61,091 nt of DNA from Branchiostoma floridae (lineage: Eukaryota > Chordata > Leptocardii > Amphioxiformes > Branchiostomatidae): contig NC_049987.1 of NCBI RefSeq assembly GCF_000003815.2, positions 2,168,761-2,229,851 of the forward strand. The letters are read 5' to 3'. Under the pieces are notes generated by a model. It saw nothing but the letters and a program-made list of their open reading frames with translations. It had not been told where the DNA came from and did no database searches. A program made the position numbers and the translations under genes. Positions 1 through 11,668 of this stretch are shown piece by piece (the stretch's first letter is position 1; the number at the start of each line of letters is the position of its first letter).

Positions 1-170
1 CGACAGGCCCCCGTATCCCTGGCTGCGCTTGCGGACAATTTCGTGACGTTATCGACGCGTACATCGTGATGATGTAGCGTACACATGGACGGCGCGATCG
101 GGCACGGACCCCGACAGACCCCCGCAAGCCTGGCTGCGCTTGCCGGCGATTTCGTGATGTCTTACACGAA
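1..170. repeat. Two copies of a GC-rich segment of about 50 bp
   Basis: A block reading CGACAGGCCCCCG...CTGGCTGCGCTTGC...ATTTCGTGACG at 1-50 recurs with a few substitutions at about 111-160. The copies are about 110 bp apart. No coding frame of note crosses them. The following bases to about 380 include CCCTATAAAACTGC near 282, which could be a TATA box of a decayed promoter or LTR. No second LTR is visible, so I assign no element. Confidence 0.5.
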
Positions 171-382
171 ACATCTGCCTAGAATTCCCACCCGAAAGGC
201 CCCGAATGTGGCACGAATTTTGCAAATAATTCATTCTGCCTGGTTCTACTTGATTCCTGTTGATTCAGTTTCAGTGTGAAGGCCCTATAAAACTGCACAC
301 CTTACTGCTGTGTGCAGAACTGTTTAACCTATACTATATTGTGCGGATCTGTTTAACTCGTTTTTATATTGTTGTGCGCATA

Positions 383-533
383 ACAACTGTTTAACTGTAT
401 GCCTTTAGTTTACTTAGTGCGTATTACAACTGTTAAACTGTATGCCTTTAGTTTACTTAGTGCGTATTACAACTGTTTAACTGTATGCCTTTAGTTTACT
501 TAGTGCGTATTACAACTGTTAAACTGTAAACCC
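383..533. repeat. 43-bp tandem repeat, about 3.5 copies
   Basis: GCCTTTAGTTTACTTAGTGC recurs at 401, 444 and 487, a period of 43 bp. The unit also contains GTATTACAACTGTT and AACTGTAT. Degenerate versions of the ACAACTGTTTAACTGTA motif continue to about 930, so the array probably was longer. It is non-coding. Confidence 0.85.
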
Positions 534-2759
534 TACTGTCGTGCTTATAAATAGTGAAGTCTACACTACATTGTTCGCGTCTTAGTAGAATACTGAAATT
601 ATTTTGTGCTCGTGGGACTAGTGGGTACTAGTATCTATAATGCAAAGTATTGTGCATTTTACTCCCTAAAATTAATTTACATATCGATGAATAACACTGT
701 CTTCTGGAGTTTAGGACTCTGATAACACTGCACCTCATATTTGTTTGTTAGTTTACAGTGTGTATTACCACCGCGTTAACTATATAAACTATTACTGTTG
801 AAAAACAAACTGCATTGTGCGTATAACAACTGTTAATTAAACTGAACAGATTATTGTTTTGTCTATAAAAAATGTACACTGCATTGTTATGCTTTAACAA
901 CTGTTGACTGTGAACATTATTGTTTGCCATGAAATAGGCCAAATTGCAAATAATTTATGTGTTGTCAAGCGGTCTCTTTCTTTACATTTTATGAACTTCA
1001 TAGTGAGATCGTTATTAAGATATTGGCCATTTATTACCCCCTTGACCTTTTGGCAAAAATGATAAAATTCCATTACAAATAACAAATTAGGAATTCTTTG
1101 AGCTGTTTGGTTTCTGACGTGTCGGTAAAGTATCGCTTACTTGCAACTATGGTCATTTCATCCTAGCCTAAAACCCAAGGCAATACACAGATAATACACT
1201 TAACCCAAATTTCCTCACTTTACTTAGGTACATATGAGTACCTAGCTTCGGTTAGGAACTTCTCTCGGATAGGACAATAAATGTTAGTCCCGCTTTAAGG
1301 AGAGCCACACCTCAAGCACGTTACTACCTACTGCAAAATAGTAGGGGCCCGTCGTCGTCCTTGTAAAATGACAGATACGCCACGTGCACAAACAATTGTT
1401 TTCTGATTCTCTCAATAAGACAATATTTTTATGCTGCGTTGCATGAGAGACATCTATATTATATGGAAACGGACTCTGTCATACTAAACGGCCAATAGTT
1501 TAGATGATTGTGACGCTTGAGGCTAAAGCTAAGGGCACAACCCGCCGTAGATGCAAATACGTGCTGTCTTTGTGCCAAAACGTGGGAAATCTTTTACGAT
1601 CCGTAAGTGGTGAGTACCGCCTCCGTACGAACACGTAGAGAATCCGACGGATTTTGGATCACACAGACACAGCCCCTGCCGGGCCCCGAAGCCACACATT
1701 TACTCCAGTGGAATGTTTACAGGGGAGAATCCATCGATATACCCCTCAGGCAGGTCAAGGCATCTATTTGCCTGTTTTAACTAAGAGTTAAATGAACCGG
1801 GGCCCGGTGTCATTGGATTAATTACACGTGTCAAGATATGCAGCTTGTACACAAAGTATTGGCCTCCGTCTCGGCCCGACTGTTAGTCAGATCGCCCTAC
1901 GGCTTTCAGACTCTCATACCCGCGTTTTTTCCAGCGACTCGGAGTCTGGTAGAGATTGCCCAACGCCGAAATCGAATCCAAGTACGACCTGGGTATGATA
2001 TATATTTTGACACAAACCTGCTATGTTATGCAAAAAAACTTTTACCGTGCATTTAACTCAGAGAAATTTATGCTGAACAGTCGCGCTTACCTTGTTCATG
2101 TCGTCTACAACAGAGTCAGAAAATCCCTGCAAGGGTTACAGTCTCAGATGAAAAAAGTGATTATCACAGTCTACCTCCTACTACAACTGTTTAGATGCCA
2201 CGAGTAAACCAGTCCCCAGGTTCTCCTGCCCTATCGCGCAGACTCACTCTCCATATCTTCATAAGTAGAGAACTTATCTTTGAGATTGATGCAATGATCC
2301 TTGAACTATTTAGTCAGCGCGTGTTTTCAAATACTTAAAGAATATTTATTGCAGGCCAATCTTGACTGTAAAGTTGCTCTTTGAGCGGCAACGCTTTGTT
2401 TCAACCACAAGTGTTCTTTAATGTTTACTTATCGTTACATAAGTAGTAAAAGAGTCAAACTATTTAACAAAACAACGGACCAAACTTTGTAAGGCATTGA
2501 AAGTTATCAACATTTAATGAGTCATCTGTAGACAGACAAAACTAATGGTATTTTTTTATACTAAAAACTGTTGGTCTATGCTCTGTTTTGTATATAGTGT
2601 CTAAAGTATTGGAGGGCCTAAATAAATTAATCATCCATTGTGCTTTATCATGTTTGCTTAGCAACATAGCACGACAACTCGCCTATAAATACCATTGGGT
2701 TTCTTACCATGATTTTTCATGTATTGTATATGTGAATGCTTTAACGTTTTGGGGATAGG
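534..2759. other. No gene recognised
   Basis: The six frames hold only short ORFs without recognisable domains, and I see no convincing exon. The stretch is AT-rich with decayed ACAACTGTT-type repeats at its left. It also holds ordinary-looking unique sequence, with a CG-containing patch at about 1540-1980. Confidence 0.5.
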
Positions 2760-3102
2760 TTCAAGGAATTTTGAGTGTTTAGATCTCGATGCTTTCAGAA
2801 AATACAGGAAAATCCACTCCTAACCCCTCCCAGTGAAAATAGGCAACTGCAGAAATCAAACTGTTCGCAAGGCGTCGCCTCCGACAATCCATCCTTGTTT
2901 TGCACAATGAAGTAGGAAAGGGAGCTGTTCCCAACGTGACTATGTTATTCCAGCAAAACATTGCTTTTGCGCATGTACAAAACCTTGTTATCTTCCTCTA
3001 GACCAAAGAACATCCATAAACGGAGCAAAAGTCTGTCACGCGTATATATTCAATTGCGCACATACGATCATTTATCCTTTTGACATTACTATACTTAGCG
3101 AC

Positions 3103-3200
3103 GTATTTATTTATTTATTTATTGGTTTGGCTGCAACGAACACACAGCCAGGGCTGCCCAACTAGCCTATGGCTATTACAAAGGGCTAGCCCTTTTTTTC
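3103..3200 (-). mobile_element. 3' tail of a 5'-truncated non-LTR element
   Basis: Read on the minus strand, this stretch ends in CCAATAAATAAATAAATAAA, a short A-rich tandem tail typical of non-LTR retrotransposon 3' ends. It is preceded by a compact GC-rich hairpin region (GGGCTAGCCC, TAGCCATAGGCTA). No coding part remains. The family assignment is inference. Confidence 0.5.
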
Positions 3201-3266
3201 CGTATATAGCACTGATAGTAGTATATACCAGACTCTGAAAGCTTTCTTACGCCAGTTAGCTTTTAA

Positions 3267-3496
3267 GGCCCCCTTTCCACCAGACGGCGATCGAAGCTGC
3301 GCTCCCACTGCGACCTGCACCGGATGTAACCTTCGCTTTCACACTGGGTATATCTTATAAAACGTAAAAGTGTGATTAAGAAGACAAATAAAGTGTAAAA
3401 AAGATCCGATTATCTGTTATACAATTCGTCAAGCGATATGTAAAAGAGAGAAAGCAAAGAGAGCGCGGCGAGAGCACCGTGATAGTGGAAAAGGGC
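3267..3496. mobile_element. Palindromic MITE, copy a
   Basis: The left end reads GGCCCCCTTTCCACCAGACGG and the right end reads GAGAGCGCGGCGAGAGCACCGTGATAGTGGAAAAGGGC, the approximate reverse complement. The core holds ACAAAACG/GTAAAAGTGTGAT and AATTCGT...AAGCGAT, shared with the copies at 5355, 7894 and 53381. There is no ORF, so it is a non-autonomous DNA element. Confidence 0.75.
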
Positions 3497-3749
3497 TGTT
3501 ACAGACACCACATGTCGCTATAGATAGTAGAATTTGATCTAATGGTATTCACAAACTATAGTCCACAAATGACTCACTCCTCTGGTGTGTTTTCTTTTGT
3601 CTATTTGGTCAATTCCATCTATCTTTTCAGCGACCTGCTGTGTTGGGCATGTCAAATTATACATGACGGCGGCTGATGTACTATCATTGTCTTCTTGTTT
3701 ACGTCGAACTTTAAGAGACAGTGGAATCCAAAGTATGAAGTTTTTCTTT

Positions 3750-4010
3750 AACCCCAAATACCCTAAACTGTATGTGAACCTACCCTCAGGCCAAGGAAGA
3801 AATTCTAAGCACGTACTCGTAGCTAGGATTGGTAACTTTGAAAGTGATGTGAGTCAAACAGCAATTATTGACCAATGACAATCCCGGACACTGTTTGACT
3901 TCATAAGTCCTAGTAAGTTCGTACTCGTACGCTTTTACCCTGGGCAGGAATTTACTTCCGTCACGGTGACTTAATCTTCAACAAGCATGTTATTACATCC
4001 ATTCAACCAA
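3750..4010 (+). pseudogene. Decayed type-B promoter cassette without its signal exon
   Basis: CCTACCCTCAGGCCAAGGAAGAAATTCTAAGCACGTACTCG, then GTGAGTCAAACAGCAATTATTGACCAATGACAATCC, match the promoter blocks before 46579 and 49587. After TTTGACTTCATAAGTCC the sequence jumps to GGAATTTACTTCCGTCACGG, which in the other copies lies beyond the signal exon. The exon itself is missing, so this copy appears deleted. Confidence 0.65.
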
Positions 4011-4559
4011 ACTGTACCAGAGCACACAACAAACGTCCAACCATGCACTGTAGAGGTTATGACAAAACTTGTATCCTCCGGACCACTGACCCTTAGCAGA
4101 GTGTACGAATTCGCATTATCGAAATTTCTTGCAAAGATATATTCATCAATCGATCATTTTTATAGTGTATCACCTGAATTTACAGCGATGTCAATTCGGT
4201 TGCAATGATTGACCAGGATCTTTCCAAGGTTACTAAAGGCGATATCTCATGCGTTGTCAGAGTTGCTGTGTCTGGGCGATTTGAAAACAAAACGCTTAAC
4301 GAATTTCATCGATAGAAAAATCAAATAAATTTATATATACGCTTCGTGTGTGTTTTTTGTCTTGTTAGAAAACCCTTTACGTTTTTTTTATGATATTCCC
4401 ATTACAAATCCAAAAACAACTAGCGTACTGAAATCTAGTGAGATATCAGCATTAATTTGGTAGCTACGGTTCTATCGTTGCGATCTTGTTTACCCCAAAC
4501 TTCAAAGACAACAGAATCCAAAGAATAGAATTTCTCTGAGTTAAAATAGTCTCACCGTC

Positions 4560-4797
4560 GTGGGAACTTACCCCACAGGTTAAGGAAGAAATTCCTCTCG
4601 CGTACGTGTATCTCACGTCACTAACTCGGACAGTGATAACAACAATCATTGACCAATGGCAGTCCTCAAGTTTGATAACAACATTTAGTTTAACCAATGG
4701 CAGTCCCCGAGTCTTACGTCAGTTGTATTTATCCATCCGTTACTTCCTTTAGTTCTACACTCTAAGATCTGTGCACTTTCTCAGCACAACAGTCAAG
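4560..4797 (+). promoter_or_regulatory. Type-A cassette promoter with repeated CCAAT boxes
   Basis: Two degenerate repeats of an element reading ATCATTGACCAATGGCAGTCC lie at about 4645-4710, each with a forward CCAAT. They are followed by CTTACGTCAG (half or degenerate CRE), GTATTTATCCATCCGTTACTTCC, and a leader ending in CAGCACAACAGTCAAG directly before the ATG at 4798. The same order is seen before 8489 and 47460. Promoter function is inferred from position, CCAAT density and conservation between copies. Confidence 0.6.
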
Positions 4798-4864
4798 ATG
4801 GAGAGACTTTACGTAAAATTCGTCTCTCTGGTGCTGTCGGGTCTCTTCCTTTCTGGAGTGACTG
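4798..4864 (+). CDS. Signal-peptide first exon, intact (candidate exon 1 of the vWA-ZP gene)
   Basis: The exon encodes about 22 residues: a short charged start (MERLYVK), a hydrophobic core (FVSLVLSGLFLSG) and a likely cleavage region (VTG). It ends in a strong donor, GTAAGA, after the first base of a codon (phase 1). The acidic-repeat exon starting at 27885 begins in the matching phase, so joining the two restores a Gly codon and an open frame. That exon set otherwise lacks a signal peptide. The intron would be 23 kb and would enclose another gene on the same strand (18707-19208), which weakens the link. It may instead be a leftover duplicate. Near-copies lie at 8489, 47460 and 49587. Confidence 0.65.
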
Positions 4865-5354
4865 GTAAGAATTGCGCTTTTATATTGCTTTGCCCGCATG
4901 TGTTTCTATCTTTGTATGGACCCATTTACAAACTTGAATGTTTTTGATATGCATTGGAGTCAGTAGGAAGGCAACAACAACAGGATTTGAACAGAAAGGT
5001 GTACAGCTTTGTTCAGTATTTCATGTGGAAAAACATAATACGTGGTGATGTAATAGGTCGGGTTATGGCGGCCTGAGCTTATAAGAAAGTTTGTCATTTT
5101 CATCCTTTTTATATTTTGTTTGAGATTACGATAACACTGTTTTATTGGGGGCCAAAACATTAGAAACCATGGTTCAATTATAATTTTTATCATGAAAATA
5201 TCAAACAATTAAACAAAATAGTCGCAGACAATTTTGATAAGAAAGGGATAATAAGTAAAACTTGAGCCATATAAAGTACTGCACTATTATTAATACTATC
5301 ATTTTGAGGTGTGCGATAAGCCGCAAAAGTCAACCCGGGAAAAGAGCACTTATA

Positions 5355-5592
5355 CCCCCTTTCCACTAGGACGGCGCTCTCACCGCGCTCTCTCTGCGAC
5401 CTAAAATTTGACAGATCGCTCAACGAACTGTATCGAAGAAAGGAATCTTGTTACACTTTGTGTGTTTTGTTTTCTTCTCAATCACACTTATACGTTTTGT
5501 ATGATTTATCTAGTGTGAAAGCGAAGGTTTATCGTATCTTATTTAGGTCGCAGTGAGAGCACAGCACGATCGCCGTCCTTGTGAAAAGGGGG
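5355..5592. mobile_element. Palindromic MITE, copy b
   Basis: The left end CCCCCTTTCCACTAGGACGG is mirrored by CGATCGCCGTCCTTGTGAAAAGGGGG at the right end. The interior has the GCTCTC...GCGACC inverted repeats and the AATTCG/GTAAAA core seen in the other copies. It is inserted in the intron side of cassette U1 and is non-coding. Confidence 0.8.
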
Positions 5593-6376
5593 CCTTGCGG
5601 CGCGCGTTTACATTAAAAAGTCGCAAATAACCGCAGGTTAAAACGTTAATTCTGATCGAATAACGTGGCAGAAGAATATAACGACTTCGGTTAGACAATG
5701 AGCCACGCGTCCGTACTCGAACACGATATGAGTTGGTCTGGTTCGCCTTAAGTGGACCGAGTACGGAATATTGTGGCAGTAGGGACAAAAACATGTAGAA
5801 ACTGTTGGGAAAACTCGGTGTGCTCCATTTGTAAATGTGTAATATTACTGTCCGTTGTTTGAATTTAAGCGGTATTTGCGGTAAAGAGTAGAGTACAGAT
5901 TATACTGTTGCTCTTTTTACACCAGTGTTTTTTTTTTGTCTAGGAATGTTCTACAGTACTTAAGACCAAGTCATTTTATTCTGGGGCTAATTCAATAACC
6001 CTACAAAGATAACCTCTTATGAATCAGATATGCAGGATCAAAATATTTTCTACGTTGAAAGGTGCAACCGTATTTGCCAGGGTAAATTCAGACGGTATAT
6101 GGCTCACTTCGTGGGGGTAGCTTTAAACTATTTGAAAGGAATTTATTTCCGTTTTGGTGTTCTATGCTCAACTGCCTCTGGAACGTCAACATATCCAGTC
6201 AACCTTACAGTCACAGCAGCACAAAACACACACAGCAGCCAAAACGTTAAGGTCAGGACGTAGCTTCAGGCAATTCTAATCTCTTGTAACTAAGAGTGCT
6301 TTGTGCCACTAGGTATGGGAGGATTGACGTTTTAATCGCGCTCCTAGCGGTCGGTCCGAGAGTTGCTCACCCCATA

Positions 6377-7250
6377 AGGCCATGTTGATTTGATTATATG
6401 GATGACATCCTCCGGGGACTCCAAAACTGATGCGAGCGAGCGAATAAAAAAAAAGTTTGGCCAAAAAAAAAAGTTGCCTTCAGTATGAAATCAAAGTGGC
6501 CCGGAAGGTTGAACATAGGACTAAACACACATACATAGTATGGTATACCAACAGTTAGGTGTAGGGACCAGTACATCATACGGGTGCAAAACATTTTTTT
6601 CTTCTTGGACCAATCTGAAAAAAAACAACAACAAAAAAACAACAGAGGAACAGGTTTCGCCAATTACAAAATGGACACACTATGTCGGCAGCCATCTGGG
6701 ATCTAACCGAGAGGCCAAGAAGACAACAAGAGCGAAGTCAAGTAGAGTTTATAGTCAATTGCACCAAGTTTCTACAGTCAAAGGTACAGAGACAGTTAGC
6801 CTTTATTACATGGAGATGGGATTTTAAAATGCAGTGGGAGTCCAATAATCCACCAAACAGATGCCTTTGTAGCAAAATTGACCAATACCATTGTTTTGAG
6901 TATTGCCAGTTCTCAAGTTTCCACAGACAATCAGGTCCAGGTTCATGTCCGGACCTGGAAATGATCCTCTGGACCTGAATTTTCTGTACTGGTACCTCCC
7001 CCAATCAACAATTGATTTTTTTTTCTTTCTGTCCTTTCACATCTTTTTCTTTGACTTTAGATTCATTTTGGCATTCTATGGCATTAGTTATCTGTTTTCT
7101 GATACTTTTTTTCAATCTATGGAATATTTGTGCTCATTTTACAGCTGCTTTGCACAATTTATTGTGTGGTCCAAAACTTTTTTTTTTTGGAAATGGCCGA
7201 AAATTGGTGCGAGCGCGGATGTCATCCATATAATCAAATCAACGTGGCCT
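6377..7250. mobile_element. DNA element with about 30-bp inverted termini (full copy)
   Basis: The left end AGGCCATGTTGATTTGATTA followed by TATGGATGACATCC is the near-exact inverse of the right end GGATGTCATCCATATAATCAAATCAACGTGGCCT. The 874-bp interior is T- and A-rich and contains no recognisable transposase. A shorter relative lies at 55357-55730, and end fragments occur at about 30701 and 42010. It is a non-autonomous DNA transposon whose superfamily I cannot fix because the target duplication is ambiguous. Confidence 0.8.
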
Positions 7251-7893
7251 AAGATGGGGTAAAAACCAGCCAAAAAAAATTGTGTTTCTACGGATGCGCA
7301 TGAGTAGCGCTAAGTGTCTTTAATCAAGAGCAATTCCCACGCTGTCCAAAGGAAGGCAGCAGGGTAACGACTTTTTACACGGAAGTAGCTGTCACACATA
7401 ACATTTGCAAATTTAGCTGTAAGCGTTGTTTAAAGCAATGTAGTGAGAATGCTTCAACCGTACTTAATGGCAAAGCATTGCATTTGGGGACCTGACGTTA
7501 TTTACGGCTGGTGCACTGGAGCGGGGATGAGGGGTTGGAGGGGCATTGAAATTTGTTTTGGCCTGGGGGAGGGCCATCAACATTTTTTTGGAGCCGGGGG
7601 GAGGGCAATCGAAAAAAAATGTGGCCTTAGGGGCCTTTGTAAATACAAGCATATCTGCCCGTAAGTTTGATTAGATTTAGACTTGGGGGCCCCGTGAAAG
7701 TTTTATAGCGAAAATACAATCATCTATGATAATACTTTTAAATAATCACCTATGATAATGCAAGTCATCGATGATAATGCTGTTCATAATTCTTCACATA
7801 ATAAATGAATTTAGCGTGATGCTATTTCAATAACAGTGATAGACAATCGATCTATCTCCACGCTAGCTACGGTGTTTCGTTAGGATCTTCTTT
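7251..7893. other. No gene recognised
   Basis: The stretch contains purine-rich runs (GGGGGAGGGCC at about 7565, GCCGGGGGGAGGGC at about 7595) and a short ATCATCTATGATAATAC repeat at 7720-7780. I see no supported exon or element boundary. Confidence 0.5.
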
Positions 7894-8137
7894 AGGCCCC
7901 ATTTCCACTAGACACAGATACAACTGCGCTCTTACTGCAACCTAGATAGAATATATGTATCCTTCTCTTTTACACTGGGTATATTATACAAAATGTAAAA
8001 GTGTGACCGACAAGACAACAAAACGCACAAAGTGTAAAAAGATTCGTTTTCTATACAATTCGTTGAGCGATCGGTCAAATTCTATGTCACAGAGAGAGCG
8101 CGGCGAGAGCGCCGTCCCAGTGAAAAAAAGGGGGGGT
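7894..8137. mobile_element. Palindromic MITE, copy c
   Basis: GGCCCCATTTCCACTAGACAC at the left is mirrored by GAGCGCCGTCCCAGTGAAAAAAAGG at the right. The core AAAATGTAAAAGTGTGACCG and AATTCGTTGAGCGATCGGTC is shared with copies a and b. It lies immediately upstream of the 8489 promoter, whereas in U1 the related copies lie at other positions, so this insertion is independent. Confidence 0.8.
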
Positions 8138-8249
8138 AATACTTTACAATTCAAAAACAGCAGGACCAACAGAATAGAATTTCTCTGAGTTGAGATCGTC
8201 TCACCGTCGTGGGAACATACCCCACAGGTTAATAAAGAAATTCCTTTCA

Positions 8250-8488
8250 CGTACTTCTAGCTCACGTCACTAACTTTGACAGTGATCACAATAATCATTA
8301 ACCAATGACAGTCCCCAAGTCTGCTGATCACAACATTCATTGACCAATGACAGTCCTCGAGTGTGATTAGTTGGCCAGCATTGACCAATGACAGTCCCTG
8401 AGCCCGACGTCAGTTATATTCATCCAGCCGTTACTTCCTTTAGTTCTACACTCTAAGATCTGTGCACTTTCTCAGCACAACAGTCAAC
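8250..8488 (+). promoter_or_regulatory. Type-A cassette promoter with three CCAAT repeats and a CRE-like site
   Basis: CCAAT-containing repeats (AACCAATGACAGTCC or TGACCAATGACAGTCC) occur three times at about 8299, 8345 and 8384. CCGACGTCAG (CRE-like), GTTATATTCATCC (possible TATA) and CCGTTACTTCC follow, and then the leader to the ATG at 8489. The 4798 promoter has two such repeats, so CCAAT repeat number differs between cassettes. Promoter function is inference. Confidence 0.6.
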
Positions 8489-8556
8489 ATGGAGAGACTT
8501 TACGTAACATTCATCTCCCTCGTGCTGTCGGGTCTCTTTTTTTACTGGAGTGACTG
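8489..8556 (+). pseudogene. Signal-peptide first exon with a 1-nt frameshift
   Basis: This copy aligns base for base with the exon at 4798 but is 68 rather than 67 bp long. One extra base lies in a T run (GGTCTCTTTTTTTACTGG). The end of the frame becomes WSDW instead of SGVTG and the donor falls in phase 2, which would throw the downstream exons out of frame. The donor GTAAGA itself is intact. It could be a real pseudo-exon or a homopolymer error in the assembly. Confidence 0.7.
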
Positions 8557-8799
8557 GTAAGAAATGCTCTTTGTTATATTGCTTTGCCCGCAAGAGTTTC
8601 TATCTTTGCATGGACCCATTTACAAACTTGAATGTTTTTCATATGCATTGGAGTCAGTTGGAAAGTAACAACAACAGAATTTGAACAGAAGGGTGTACAA
8701 CTTTGTTTAGTATTTCATGTGGAAAAACATAATACGTGGTCATATAATAGTTTGGGTTATGGCAGCCAAGACTGATAACAAAGTTGCATTTCTTACATA

Positions 8800-10260
8800 T
8801 GACTTGACCTCAACTTGCGATTGCTCGGTCGTACAATTACGAAACTTCAAACATTATTCCTTCTACTTGAAACACATTAGTTAATTGTAATAGTCTTTTG
8901 TTCTTGTTGGATTTTGGGTTAGAAATACAGATATCGGTTAAAAAGGCTGTTTATTTCATAAGTTTACGCACAGGTGGCCGTAGTTTACGTACAGAAGACC
9001 CTCCCACAATGACATTTTACCGCCTACCTCAGTTTTTCTTATCCGAGGCTATTTTTAGATTGTCACTACAATGTCTTTGAGCCAAACATTTAATAATATT
9101 TAAAACATTTAGTAATATTAATGTTAGTTCTATGTTGTTATTTTGAGATGTGTGTTAAGCCTTCCAAGTCATAAGTTTTTCGTAGAGGCACCACCCGGAA
9201 AGGGAGCACTTGCGGCGCGTTTTCACGTTGAAAATAAACGTCGCAAAAACCACATGTTCAAAACACGCGTTCCGTTCGAATAAGGTTATAAAACATCACC
9301 GAACATGGTTTGAATTCGGCTAGACAAGGGGACACTTGTCCGTACTCGAACACGATGTGAGCGGGTCTGGGGCCGCCTTATTCGTACGGAAAATTGTGTC
9401 AGCATCTATTTTACAAGGAAGGAAATGGAAAAGAAACACGTTGAAACTGTGAGACAACTCGGTGTGTCCATTTTAAAATATGTAATATTACCTCCCGGTG
9501 TTGGTTTTCACGGCGGTCAGTTGCTAGGATATTCTTTCCCGTTACTATGCGAGTATCGGGTTACAAGAGGCCTAGTATTTGCTAACTGTAAAATATTTCA
9601 AAATAAACAAGATGTTACGACAAGGAAAATGTATTCAAAATAAGATTAAATTCGCAATTTTAGATAGTTTGAATCTTCCCGTTTGAACTGAGATAGTTGT
9701 TTTGTTTCGATTTTGCTTCCAAAGACGATTATTTTCTGTTTCAAGGAAGGCCTTCAATTTGACCATACTCTTGATAAGATGGGCCGCAAGTGCCATGGAA
9801 AATTCTCGATTTTTATATTTTTCGTCATCTGAGAGGCAAATAAAACTTTCTGTTTTGGGGATTTTTTGATTTTTAATTTTAAGCAAAGTTACAGTCCAAA
9901 ATATGCGTAAAAATGGCATTTTTCGCACTTAATTACCAATAATTCAAAATCTAAGGCATTTTTTAAAAACCCCAAAAACAGAAATCTCGCGAAAACCGTT
10001 GCGGTCATTTTGAGCCGTCAATGAGTTATGTTGGACTCTTCTTGGTGGAGATCTTAAACGATGTTTACACGCATGTCATGCCGCACGGAGAGCGGGAGGG
10101 TGTAATTGATACCGGTGTAAACAACACTTATGATATTCAAGGTCACCAACAAAAACGCCAGTAGCTTCCAAACATATTACAGGTCCCAAACAAAGTGAAA
10201 GCATAGATGTACTGTCCAGAAAATTGTTTATATTGGTTGAAAACTATATTTTTCGCCTGA
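8800..10260. other. Intron side of cassette U2; no gene recognised
   Basis: Only short ORFs occur. The frames at 9425-9643 (+) and 9635-9928 (-) lack recognisable motifs and lie in sequence with no counterpart in the other cassettes. Confidence 0.5.
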
Positions 10261-10793
10261 TTCAAGTTAGTTGGGGGGAAAATGCCAGAAAGCACGGTTT
10301 TACCTGCAATGACCGCAGATGACCTAAATAGAACACTGGTTCGGTTCGAATTACCTCAGATGAAACATCATGGAACAAGGTTCGAATTCGGCTAGACATG
10401 GGAGATTTTGAGCCCGTATTTGACCACCGTGTTTTAAGCGGCATTTGCAGTAAACAGAAGATAACAAATTACATTGTTACTGTTTTTACGCCAAGGCTAT
10501 GTTCCGTTCATGAATCTTTAACAGTCCCTTACTCTACGTCACCTTTTAACCTGAGATGATTAAAAAATACCACAAAGTTACCCTCTTATGAATCAAATAC
10601 GCAGGATTCAAATATTTTGTACGTTGAAAAGGTGTAACCGTATCTGCCAGCGTAAATTCGTACGAGATAACATGGCTCACTTCGTGGGGGTAGCTTCAAA
10701 CTATTTGAAAGGAATCTATTTCCGTTTGGTGATTTATGCTTAACTGCCGCTGGAACGTCAACATACCCACTCAACTCTTTTGTGGCAGCAGCA

Positions 10794-10893
10794 NNNNNNN
10801 NNNNNNNNNNNNNNNNNNNNNNNNNNNNNNNNNNNNNNNNNNNNNNNNNNNNNNNNNNNNNNNNNNNNNNNNNNNNNNNNNNNNNNNNNNNNN
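10794..10893. other. Assembly gap (100 N)
   Basis: Exactly 100 undetermined bases, the usual placeholder for a gap of unknown size. It falls at the end of cassette U2, so any further cassette sequence here is invisible. Confidence 0.99.
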
Positions 10894-11668
10894 TACTAGA
10901 ATGAGTGATGACTTACATTATGGGATACTAATTATGCAAATCAACTAATAATTAATGAGGAAAGTTTATAAATCTACTGCATTCCATGATATGACTTTCA
11001 AATATGCAGCTGGGAAGGAGAGAAATGTCCATGGATATCAATTATGCAAATGATGACCTCATTTGCATAATTAATGAGAAAATATGAACATGTTGACGAA
11101 TCATCATGTTTTTTGGTATGTAAGTAGCGTAAGTGAAGACCTACATAATGAGATACCAATTATGCAAATCTACAGCTAATTTGCCTAATTGATTAGGATA
11201 TTGTATAAATCCACTACATGGATCTTTATGATTTTTGGCATGTAAATAGCCTAAGTGAAGACTTATACAATGTGTCACTTACTATGCAAATTAACAGCTA
11301 ATTTGCATAATTGATTAGGAAAAGTTCATAAATCAACTGCATTCCATTACAGTACTTTTAAAGTTGTCACATATATAACTGAGAAAGAGAGTAAGAGGTG
11401 TATTTAAAGACTTTGAAAGAGAATAAGTCAAGAATGGATCAAAGGATCTTTACGATTTTTGGTATGCTGATAGCTTAATTAATGCTTGATACCATTTGAT
11501 ATCATTAATTGTAACTTGGGATCTAATTTGCATAATCAATACCGAAATTTTATAAACCAACTCCAAGCATATAATTATAAAATGAAATGAGTAACGCATT
11601 TGTCTACAGACATCATTCTACATAACAAACCTGGTATATTTGGCAAAGGTATGTGTTCATGGAACTCT
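10894..11668. repeat. Octamer-rich interspersed repeat ending in GAACTCTAGT
   Basis: TATGCAAATC/ATTTGCATAATTAATGAG motifs recur about every 60-120 bp, with GGTATGTAAGTAGCGTAAGTGAAGACTTACA-like phrases between them. The same phrases occur at 12420-12685, 26049-26964 and 59704-60803. This copy and the 26-kb copy both end in GAACTCTAGT, and the 59.7-kb copy begins with its inverse, ACTAGAGTTC, so that sequence marks one element end. It is non-coding. Confidence 0.7.

Larger units (their letters stand above)
2760..6262 (+). repeat. Duplicated cassette U1 (promoter, signal exon, start of intron)
   Basis: Blocks of this stretch recur in the same order and orientation elsewhere. The block at 2780-3000 recurs at 45500-45660 and 48750-48990. 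The block at 3540-4340 recurs at 46140-47030 and 49160-49520. The block at 4440-5035 recurs at 8160-8740 and 47090-47680. The block at 5560-5790 recurs at 9210-9420 and 48270-48520. The block at 6010-6240 recurs at 10575-10793 and 54860-55090. The set therefore behaves as a segmental duplication that carries a promoter and first coding exon. MITEs and a LINE tail have inserted into individual copies. Confidence 0.8.
7890..10793 (+). repeat. Duplicated cassette U2, cut by the assembly gap
   Basis: The order is MITE copy c, type-A promoter, signal exon and then intron blocks matching cassette U1. GAAAGGGAGCACTTGCGGCGCG at about 9198 corresponds to about 5335-5600, and ACGTTGAAAAGGTGTAACCG at 10620 corresponds to 6052. 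The duplicate runs straight into the N gap. It also holds about 900 bp (roughly 9480-10400) with no counterpart in U1, apparently inserted or lost. Confidence 0.75.
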
